From NCBI GenBank assembly GCA_963969595.1, contig OZ018408.1, positions 49,911,022-49,975,021 of the forward strand: 64,000 nt of DNA, in the 5' to 3' direction. Position numbers and translations under genes: made by a program. Origin of the DNA: Neckera pumila (taxonomy: Eukaryota > Streptophyta > Bryopsida > Hypnales > Neckeraceae). Below the pieces are notes generated by a model, which was not told where the DNA came from, searched no databases, and saw nothing but the letters and a program-made list of their open reading frames with translations. Below, one piece after another: positions 57,001-64,000 of this stretch; position 1 is the stretch's first letter, and the number at the start of each line of letters is the position of its first letter.

Positions 57001-57717
57001 TTTTGAAAATGGGGTTCCGAAATGAATCCAACAAGTGATTTTCTCAAAATGATGCAATGATTGTTTGTAAAGCAAATTGTTCCGTAACTTTTACATCACA
57101 AATTGAAATGGATGAATAAAAGCTTATTATGTAGACAAAAGAGTGATCTTTGAAGAAAAATTTAAAATTAAAAAAATATTCAATTTTTTGTGATTTGTTC
57201 TATATTGCCAACAAATTGCTTTTGGACTTAGGGTGGCATAAATTTTGCTTCCAAACACCAATTGAAATAAAAATTATATTCTCCAAAAGCTAATGTGATT
57301 TTCTATCTTCCAATGAAGTTTCAAAAAATCATGTCAAGAATTGTGGTTACACAAGCCTGCTTCAAATCCTAGAAGTCCCCCAAGGAGACTTTGGGACTTC
57401 AAGGGTTAATGTCTATTTTAGTTTATATTTTAAAATGTGAATTTTATTACATTATTAAATGTGCATTGGTGTATTCTATAAGAAATAAAAAAACTCAATG
57501 CATCAATGTATTTTTTCATTCCTTTTCAAATAATCAAATATTTTAATAAAATAGTTCCATATATTTCATTCACTTTTATTAAAGAATATAAAGTATTGTA
57601 TATGTTTCTATATTAATTCTTATAAATGTCATAAATGTCAAGTTTTAAATTTATCTAATATAGTTGATATTTGGGTCCATATGTTTCATGGGCAGATGTA
57701 GGGGTTCCTTGAACTAA
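44461..57717 (+). CDS. ATXR7: SET1-class histone H3K4 methyltransferase, ATXR7/SDG25-like
   Basis: Spliced model: 44461-45045, 45207-46414, 48155-48902, 49074-49697, 49878-49994, 50200-50586, 50989-51073, 51280-52874, 53294-53416, 53675-53755, 53876-53929, 54678-54829, 57696-57717. All introns are GT-AG, phases agree, total 5,781 nt = 1,926 aa. Domains: degenerate GYF-like segment (SSGWVYHT..., [10 protein letters not shown]), GYF domain ([12 protein letters not shown]), AT-hook ([11 protein letters not shown]), nSET ([11 protein letters not shown]), SET ([28 protein letters not shown]) and post-SET (CFCG...CRGSLN). In Arabidopsis ATXR7 methylates H3K4 in the nucleus and promotes FLC expression; the same reaction is inferred here because the substrate-pocket and zinc-binding residues are present. 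The protein is longer than Arabidopsis ATXR7 (~1,420 aa) because of extra low-complexity N-terminal sequence. The start (first ATG of the first sure exon) is the weakest point. Confidence 0.85.
45207..46414 (+). CDS. SET gene exon 2 with three internal repeats
   Basis: Acceptor TTTATAG|GGC in phase 0; donor AAACG|GTATAC in phase 2. It encodes an acidic region with three diverged repeats built as L-(N/D)-L-E-E-(N/S)...(I/L)-K-E-M (near 45647, 45880 and 46094), the first two also linked by [19 protein letters not shown]. No known domain. Confidence 0.75.
46757..47406 (-). mobile_element. TTAA-bounded element, copy 4 (650 bp), in SET gene intron 2
   Basis: TTAA at 46753-46756 and at 47407-47410. 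The left end CCCTCTAAAGTCCAATTGTCC corresponds to the reverse complement of the family right end, so the copy is inverted. It is shorter and more diverged than copies 1-3, and its other end is weakly preserved (TATTGGGA). It lies inside the 1.74 kb intron 46415-48154. Confidence 0.65.
48155..48902 (+). CDS. SET gene exon 3, start of GYF-like segment
   Basis: Acceptor ATTATTAG|A supplies the one base that completes the phase-2 codon; donor AGG|GTAATT in phase 0. The ORF upstream of 48155 is intronic. The last ~40 residues ([38 protein letters not shown]) match the first conserved block of plant ATXR7. Confidence 0.8.
49074..49697 (+). CDS. SET gene exon 4
   Basis: Acceptor ATCCAG|GTT, donor CAA|GTATGG, phase 0 both sides. 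It completes the GYF-like block ([14 protein letters not shown]) and continues with Ser/Pro/Asn-rich sequence without a known domain. Confidence 0.8.
49878..49994 (+). CDS. SET gene exon 5, GYF domain
   Basis: 39 codons between AATTTAG and AAG|GTTTGT. Sequence [11 protein letters not shown]...[16 protein letters not shown] has the W-x-Y...GPFS...L..W pattern of GYF domains, which bind proline-rich peptides. Confidence 0.8.
50200..50586 (+). CDS. SET gene exon 6
   Basis: Acceptor TTAGCAG|ATA is the only nearby one that keeps the frame (the AG at 50188-50189 leads to a stop); donor GAG|GTATTT. It encodes [16 protein letters not shown] and a helical segment including [12 protein letters not shown]. 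Confidence 0.7.
50989..51073 (+). CDS. SET gene exon 7
   Basis: 85 nt, acceptor TTTGTAG|GTA, donor AAAG|GTAATA in phase 1. Too short for the ORF list, supported by phase continuity with both neighbours. Confidence 0.65.
51280..52874 (+). CDS. SET gene exon 8: AT-hook and nSET
   Basis: Acceptor GATGTAG|AG restores the frame; donor AAA|GTATGT. It encodes a long basic Ser/Asn/Lys-rich region, a second RCGRPQ half-hook near 51846, a canonical AT-hook [11 protein letters not shown] near 52470, then [14 protein letters not shown] and [18 protein letters not shown], the conserved block preceding SET in plant ATXR7. Confidence 0.85.
53294..53929 (+). CDS. SET gene exons 9-11, N-terminal half of SET domain
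   Basis: Three small exons, 53294-53416 (41 codons), 53675-53755 (27) and 53876-53929 (18), all phase 0. They encode [16 protein letters not shown]...[10 protein letters not shown], then [17 protein letters not shown], then [15 protein letters not shown]. This is the cofactor-binding and pseudoknot-forming part of a SET1-class domain, with all signature residues present. Confidence 0.9.
54678..54829 (+). CDS. SET gene exon 12, C-terminal half of SET domain
   Basis: Acceptor ATTGCAG|CCC, donor TTGAG|GTAAGC in phase 2. Encodes [37 protein letters not shown] and the first two zinc cysteines CFCG. The ORF upstream of 54678 is intronic. The last codon is split with the micro-exon at 57696. Confidence 0.9.
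55165..55310 (+). repeat. 5' fragment related to the TTAA-bounded family
   Basis: CCAAAAACACTCAGAATTGCC...ATTGCAAAGAA...AACGGCAGGATCTTGCAT follows the order of the first ~140 bp inside copies 1 and 3. The rest of an element is not recognisable after it. Confidence 0.45.
55585..56165. mobile_element. foldback (MITE-like) element, ~285 bp arms
   Basis: Nearly the whole 581 bp is an inverted repeat with a ~22 base loop at about 55865-55886. The ends read CTATATATATACATGG...GGTGGTAGAAGGTAGAACA and, inverted, TGTTCTACCTCCTACCACTCCATG. Arms differ at few positions. It lies in the last intron of the SET gene. The target duplication is unclear, possibly TA. Confidence 0.85.
56177..56356. mobile_element. 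second foldback element (180 bp)
   Basis: Outer arms of ~58 bp starting TTGAAAACTCAAATTATTA pair with the complementary sequence ending at 56356 with one or two mismatches. The inner AT-rich part also pairs, so nearly the entire element folds. It starts 11 bp after the previous foldback. Confidence 0.85.
56605..57405 (+). mobile_element. TTAA-bounded element, copy 5, 5' end missing
   Basis: The interior matches copy 1 from GATTGCAATATATATGCATTT and CACCTTGCTTGACTAGATTTTT onward. The right end GGGACTTCAAGGG is followed by TTAA (57406-57409). The first ~120 bp and left inverted end are absent. It lies in the last intron of the SET gene. Confidence 0.65.
57696..57717 (+). CDS. SET gene last exon, 22 nt post-SET micro-exon
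   Basis: Acceptor GGGCAG at 57690-57695. The first base completes the split Arg codon, then TGT AGG GGT TCC TTG AAC TAA gives CRGSLN and stop, the conserved terminus of SET1-class enzymes whose Cys is the last zinc ligand of the post-SET motif. Fit to both phase and family sequence makes chance unlikely. Confidence 0.85.
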
Positions 57718-60188
57718 AGAACTCTCTAAAGAAAATAACTTGAGAGCCATTTTCATCCAAATATAGAAGTATAATTTGTGCAATTCTTAAAGTCAAATCT
57801 TAAGTATATAGCATTTATATTCAAATGATGTTGATGAAATAATTTTATGCCAAATGTCAATATTTTTTTTATGTACTTGCACATTAATTTGGTACATCAA
57901 TATAACAAAATTGTTTGTATTTTATATTTCAATTGCTTGTTTGCATTGTACCATAAAATCTTCCCACTTGTTATTTCTAAGCAAATGTTGTAATAGTTTT
58001 TGAGATATATTTAACCAAAAAAATGCACTAAATTTTTTTGTATAATTTTAGAGTCTTTGAATTTAATATTTTATTTTATTTAATCAAAATTAACAAAAAT
58101 AAATACTTCCAAAGAAGAATGAGGCCTATAAAGATATTAATACACTACTTGGGGGTCATAAGTTTAGAATTTAGTAAACATAGTAATATAACCTATCATA
58201 AATTCATGTTATTAATTTCGTATTAAAATATTTTTAAATAAGATTTAATAAGTTTTAATTTTTTTGTATAATTTAAATAACATTTAATAATTAAAATTTC
58301 GTATTAAATGTTATTTAATAATTAAAATTTCGTATTAAATGTTATTTAAATTATACAAGAAAATTTCGTATTAAAATATTTTTAAATTTAATATGTTCTA
58401 GACAAAACGTCCAACTCTTATTAATCAATCAATTTGTGCACTCTTTATTTGGACAATGTTTGCAGTTATTTTAAAAATATGAATACATATTGAACACATA
58501 TTTGAAACATTTGAATAAACATTGACCTCATAATTGTAGAGATTAAAAAAATTAATACAATATATATAAAACATTAAAAAAGAACTCAAAATTTAATGTA
58601 TAAATTTTCTAATCTTGCAAATTCGATTTCAAAGCATAAAATAATCATTTTTTACTTCAATTCCATTTGTTGTCTGATATTATTAATATCTAAAGAATTT
58701 GGCAAGAATTGCTCTGAAATTCTACATCATTTATTTATAAATAAGTCTTATAAAATTGTCATTGTATACATTTTGAACTTGAGTGCTTTTCAATAATACA
58801 AAGAAAACTTGTTTGCAGTACAATTTAAGAGATTTATAGACGTGACTACCTTCGAAGACAACCAATATGTCATTTTGGATGCATGCAATAAAAACTTGTA
58901 TGATTTGTTGCATTTTAGAATTACACTTTGTGCAATTGATTTTTATTGTATAGAGTATTTGTAAGGAAGAGTACTCATGTATTTTTTTGCCATAACTTTT
59001 GTGTTATAATTCTAAGACATTTGAGATTTATAGTCCAGTTACTAGTACAAATTTACCTTGGCTAACATGGTTTTGTGTTAATTCTATGTTGGTTTCAATG
59101 CAATTTGTATTAGCCTCTCATCCGCCCAAGGGGACCAAAAGTGTGTTTATATTGTTTCAAGTCTAATTCAAAGTGCTGTAACTTTTGCTTTCAATGTCCA
59201 AATTCAATAAAAACTTGTTGGAAAATTTGCGTTATTTCTTGTGATTTGTGCAGTAAATTTTTTGGATCAATATAATTTTTGGATGTATTGATTTTTTGGA
59301 AGCCAATCAAAGTTTATAGTTTCAATTTGAGTTTCACCAAATTGCATTTGATGGCTCGGCAACTTTGGGGGCTTATATCTCCTTCATCCAATGTTTTTTT
59401 TCAATAAATTTGTTGGGTTCTATTTCTCCTTTAAATCTAGTTATTGTGGTGAAATTTTCATGTCAATCCAAGTTGTTTTGAACATTTAGTAGCAATTCAA
59501 ATTTCAAAATTCCAACATTTTGGACTACAACGAACTTTGGTGGCTTGTTTTTTCTTCTTACAGTGTCTATTTTCAATAAATGTTTTGAAAGATAAGTTTT
59601 GCACACTAGTCTAGTTTGTGTGGCTAAAATTTCATATAAATCCAAGAAGTTATGAGTAACTGAGAAGCATTTTAGTAGAAGGAGGTTCAACCTAAGATGT
59701 ATTTTTTGCAACTTTTCTTGATGTTTTTTGACATTCAAAGTCATTTTGCACACACAATGAGTCAATTGAATGATGTTTTCTTTCATCAATGTGTTTGTAC
59801 GCTAGTCTTGACTCACTTTATAGTTTAAAGTTTTCATTTGAGTAGGTTTAGAAATCAAACATCACCTTCAAATGTGTTGCTAGGAAAATTTCGGCATCTT
59901 TTTTCAAAACTAAAACATTATAATCTTGCAATCTATGTGGCCAAATGACTCCAAATTTATTTAGGTCTTCTACAATACATACACTACAAGATTGTATGGT
60001 TGAGATCTCTATAATTTAGTGACTTTAGATCTATAATACTTCAAAAGCAATGATGTTATTGACCCAAAAAGGCCTTAGGCTATTTTTTTTTTAAACACAT
60101 TGACAATTTCCATTGATAAAGGAAAGTAGTACATAGAACCAAAAAGAATACCCTTGATCAAAAGGCCTTGGGCTTTGAGGGATTAGCT
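57718..60188. other. AT-rich interval without recognisable gene
   Basis: Presumed 3' UTR of the SET gene at the start. A short tandem/palindromic AT repeat (TTCGTATTAAATGTTATTT words) lies at 58260-58380. From ~59120 the sequence has TTAA-family-like phrases (CCCAAGGGGACC; repeated TTTTCAATAAA words) but no clean ends. Confidence 0.45.
58260..58380. repeat. AT-rich tandem/inverted repeat
   Basis: A ~31-32 bp unit TAATAATTAAAATTTCGTAT... occurs twice and is bounded by TTGTATAATTTAAATA and its complement. Confidence 0.75.
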
Positions 60189-60790
60189 TTAATCTCCAAA
60201 GGACTAAGAATGCTTTTTAAGAGAATTTATTAAATATTTCCACTTTTTAGTGCATTGACCAAAATTGAAAATGAAAACTTTATTTTAAACACTAATCATG
60301 CAAAAGTGTAGAAGACTATTAATATAGAAATATTTGGAAAAAGATTCATTCTATTTGGCATTGTGGTTTAAAAGGTTATGACATTTGAAGTGAAAAGAAA
60401 CTTTTTTTAGTTCTTGCAAGACTTTGAGTCCTCTTGGAGTAAAATTTTTGCTCTACACAAAATTGAGTCTCTATACTATTGTACTTCACTTGTTTGAAAG
60501 CATGTAGTAAAAATTTAATGAAGTTTGACCATACCGATTAAAAGATATGAGCTTCCAAAGTTGGTAGAAAAGTTTTTTTGGACGTTGCCTTACAATTTCA
60601 TTTGACTTTGACCACTGCTATAGGAAGAAATTTTCTCTACACAAAGATGAGCTTTAATTCCTCCATGTAGAAGACAATATTAGGTGCGTGTGCAACAAAT
60701 TTCAAATGAATTGGAGGAATAGAAGATATAGGAAAAAATCTTGCAATACAAGAAGGTGCTAGAAGATACATATATACTAGGCCTAAAATG
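60189..60790 (+). repeat. possible degenerate TTAA-family relative
   Basis: TTTAATCTCCAAAGGACTAAG resembles the family left end, and the spacing of later phrases (TTTGGAAAAAGATTC, AAAGGTTATGACATTTGAAG, CTTGCAAGACTTTGAGTC) follows the family plan loosely. No right end recognised. Confidence 0.25.
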
Positions 60791-60882
60791 ATGGTCCACT
60801 TCCATCCTCCTTATGCATGGGAGGGGTGGAAGGGGCGGGGTGGCCAAGACTGTCAGACACTACCTTGCCCCATGGCACACCT

Positions 60883-61050
60883 CTAGGTCTTCCCGCCTGT
60901 AGCCCCTGTTGCTCGAGGTTGGTGACCCTTGGCTTCTCCGATCATTCCCACCAGAAGGCCACGGTTCACTGCGCCATGCCATTCTAACACATTGATAAAG
61001 ATTCTGGGTTGTGGTTGTTCCCCCAACGTTCCTTGTAGGTTGCTAGACAT
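60883..61050 (-). other. small ORF in a GC-rich island, unrecognised
   Basis: 55 codons (MSSNLQGTLGEQPQP...), open upstream to ~61110 without a stop, in a ~250 bp patch much richer in GC than its surroundings. It could be a captured exon fragment. No family recognised and no splice evidence. Confidence 0.15.
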
Positions 61051-61129
61051 TCTCCGCCTTATTCCTGCTGCAGACTGCTGCTGTGCAATTTTTCTCTGAT
61101 AGACTTGCAGCTTGAGGAAAATAGGAAGG

Positions 61130-64000
61130 TCCTTTGTTATGTAATTTGAGATAAGGTACCAAAAAAAACTCCTAATTACTTCACAACAAAAAAGCTAAAG
61201 AACTTGCAAAAGTAAATAAAGCCCAAAAATTGTTAGTCACATTTTATGCACATGTCATACATTTCTATATTACATGATTTATTGCTTCTCCATCTTTGCA
61301 TATTATAACTAAAGGCATTTACTACCATACAATTGTTTTTAGAAAAAAAACATCAACAGAGATGATACAATGACTGTGATCATGTGCACTCACATTCCTT
61401 TTTGTAACGTCACAAAAGTTTTCATGGTACCTCTAGAAGCACCCCAAACGCCAACAAATAACTTTATTGTTACATGATGGACAATATGTTTTGGACCATG
61501 TCTTACGGAATGCAAGCCATCATTACATATATTATAGGGGGCCCTCATGGAACTAGTTGTTGGAAAACAAACTTTTCGGTATTGCATTGATCTAATAAAT
61601 GTGTTCCAATTCTGAATAAGAGCCTTACATAGTTAGATTTCTGAATTGCAAATTTGTCATTGGCCGAAGCAGGAGTCTATGCTTGCATTTGTCAAGATAA
61701 ATGATGTACTCTATACTTACAACAGTTGTATCGATCAAGAAAAAAAATACCTGGTGACACCACTTGTAGGACTGAGTTTGGAAAGTATAAGATGCTCAAA
61801 GCTAATCCGCTACATCAACACCTCTCATGTGCATAGTGTATTCAAGGTGAATCGAGAATACATGAATGTCTTTCCGTGTTGCACCATTCCAACGAGGCAC
61901 ATTGGCAAGGGAATTGCAAGAAGAGCATATGAGTGGAGACAATGAGAACTGACATTTTATTCTTCCATACTATAATACCAATAGACCTGGACTCATGCAT
62001 TTGCCATTCCAAAGTGCTCTATGCATTTTTGGCAAATTCTTTTGTGTTCTTCAAAACCAATAGGAGACCAATTCTATTTGCTTGCTTAGTCCTAATTGCA
62101 TTATGCTCTTGTCTAATAATTTCATAAACAAAAGTATGCTAAATTTTTTTTATCCATAGCTATTATATGACCTTGTCATTTATTACTATCAACAAACGGA
62201 GGACAACAAGTATGCTAGTCTATCTTGCCCATGTGGTATCGATGCCTCATTTGCTACTGTTAATAAAATCTTTGCCACAATAAACCTCGAAATTGGATTC
62301 AAATTTCGAGACCAAATCGCTAAACACCATACTTTGATTCCCCAATTTTGCGGCTTCTAAGGCATGTACAGTGTAGCAGGAGAATATGTACCTTTGTATC
62401 TAATCATCATCTCGTCAACAGTACCAACCTTCCCAAATTTCCATGCTCGTTGACAAACAGAGTTGTCTTGTCCGACATATTGGCGGGGTTCAGTGTCATG
62501 TAGGACGTCTGATGTTGTGTGTCATATAAGAGAAAGTGTCGGACAGGCGTCGCATCCCCTCATGTAATTCCACCTTCAGCAGCTAATTTTTTTTAAATCT
62601 CACTAGAACTATAAATCTAAATTTAGAACATAATCTATATTCATGAAATTGAGACACAATATTAAAATGAAACTTTAATATGTCAAAATTGTGTATTTTT
62701 GATGATTTATTTTAAAGCCATCTAGACATTTACTCTATTAGACGTCACAAGGGCTCTACGAGATGTTGTGTGACGTCTAGTTGATGCGCCCGTTGCAATG
62801 TTCAAGAAGACAACCCTATTGACAAGTACCTCAAGTTTTTTTATCAACCACCACAAATGTCCCATTTTATCATATCCCAGTGGCATATATTTTGCCAGAT
62901 TTGTTAAATGCAAACACCTGGTAAGCAAATGAAGTGGTCTCGGGAAAGAAGACTTGAAACAGTAGAACAATGAAATACTAAACCCTTTTTATGCCAATAC
63001 GATTTCAGGTTTGGCTGCCATTTCATTCCTATAAACAAAATGATTGCAATCAAAACTTGCAACTCTTTCACTAAGCATGGTATCCAAGATGGGCCCCCTT
63101 AGTATTTCCATCCGCATCGACAGCGGTGGTATAACAATTCGTCTCTGTTACCATGTCCCAAAGAACATTGAAAGGCCAAAACATATCAAATAATTGTATG
63201 AAAGTAGAAAAATATTGCCAAGAAATAGTGGAAGCTGGTGCACTAAGAAATTGAATGCGCTATGGGTTACTTAATCCTAGTTCCACGACTTCTCCCAATA
63301 AATGTATTTGATATTGCCGTGGTCCTCAATGTTTCCACCATTGTCTTTTTCTTCATCATCACTGAAATGCAATTCCAGAAAATCCACATCACTGCTATTG
63401 TCATTGTTATAAGACATATAGGAACATCCATACATTGCAAGAGGTGATTGGATATAAGGATTTACCCCTGAATCTGAGGACAACCACAAAATGATTTATT
63501 ATTAGAGCCATCAAAAAGGGAATAGTATTCCACTCCTTGTACAACATGCATCCTCACAGGTCTACCGTTGAGTTTGTAATGAAGGTTGTAAGCAAACATT
63601 TTTTCCTTGGCTTTATATTGCCAGATTGCACTAGAACTAAATTTTTTTGCTAAAGAATGGCAACAAGTGATCAGTTTTTTAGTTGAAATTTTAAAAAAAA
63701 TGGATGAATCATCACAGTGTCAATGAATATAGAATGATGGACATATAATATGTAGTAATGTTATATAATTTTCTATCAAAGACGTGGATGATTATTGAAA
63801 TTTGGAGCACCACTTCAATACTTTTTACAAAAATGGAAAAAATAAATTGTTCTAACCATCGTGTTTTATAGTACATCAGATATGTCTAGTGGAATTACAT
63901 CATAGCTATCAAGACTGTGCAAAAGTCTTGTTACAATTGTTGACATGTCTTTTATACTAATAATAGGAATTCCAATAACAGGCACTGAATTTCTAGAATT
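61130..64000. other. interval without convincing gene
   Basis: Several 60-100 codon ORFs on both strands (61390, 61646, 62722, 63277) lack motifs, overlap each other's strands and do not chain by splice signals. Decayed transposon sequence is possible but unproven. Confidence 0.45.

Noticed and set aside
61646..62127. 99- and 64-codon ORFs near 61.6-62.1 kb as a gene
   Set aside because: No motifs and no chaining by splice phase; length is within what occurs by chance.

Overview
The window is nuclear DNA of a land plant. It is AT-rich and repeat-dense, with Ty1/copia elements, a Ty3/gypsy element carrying a chromodomain, and a many-exon gene with GT-AG introns. The encoded protein has the GYF + SET + post-SET layout of the plant SET1-class histone H3K4 methyltransferase ATXR7/SDG25. 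I cannot name the species or even the major plant group from sequence alone.

Layout. 1-3.6 kb: the 5' half of a copia element (family A, minus strand) whose LTR edge abuts the reverse transcriptase of an older copia remnant (family B, 3.6-4.9 kb). 5.1-6.8 kb: eroded minus-strand remnants with a kinase-like catalytic loop. 7.4-8.3 and 11.5-12.05 kb: two oppositely oriented arrays of a ~165-190 bp hairpin-bearing repeat. 12.05-25.8 kb: a mosaic of family A copies in alternating orientation (minus, plus, minus), including a 1,301-codon open gag-pol frame that has lost both element ends. 26.46-32.75 kb: a decayed chromovirus with ~315 bp LTRs and an apparent AATAT target duplication. 32.8-44.4 kb: no gene seen; it holds a TTAA-bounded element, a three-unit inverted cluster with (CAAA)n tails between 145 bp direct repeats, and a large inverted repeat. 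44.46-57.72 kb: the SET-domain gene. My 13-exon coding model is 5,781 nt (1,926 aa) and keeps phase at every junction. 57.7-64 kb: AT-rich with no convincing gene.

Two things stand out. First, a family of ~0.65-0.93 kb non-coding elements bounded by TTAA and inverted ends CCC(C/T)TAAAGGACC...GGTCCTTTAGGG(A/G), with at least five recognisable copies here. The ends resemble piggyBac-type transposons, which would be unusual in a land plant. Second, the methyltransferase gene has absorbed many repeats into its introns. Its last intron (2.87 kb) holds two foldback elements and two TTAA-family copies, and it separates the SET domain from a 22-nt final exon that encodes only the essential post-SET tail.

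The only cellular gene I would defend as functional is the SET1/ATXR7-like one. Everything else with coding character is retroelement-derived or decayed.
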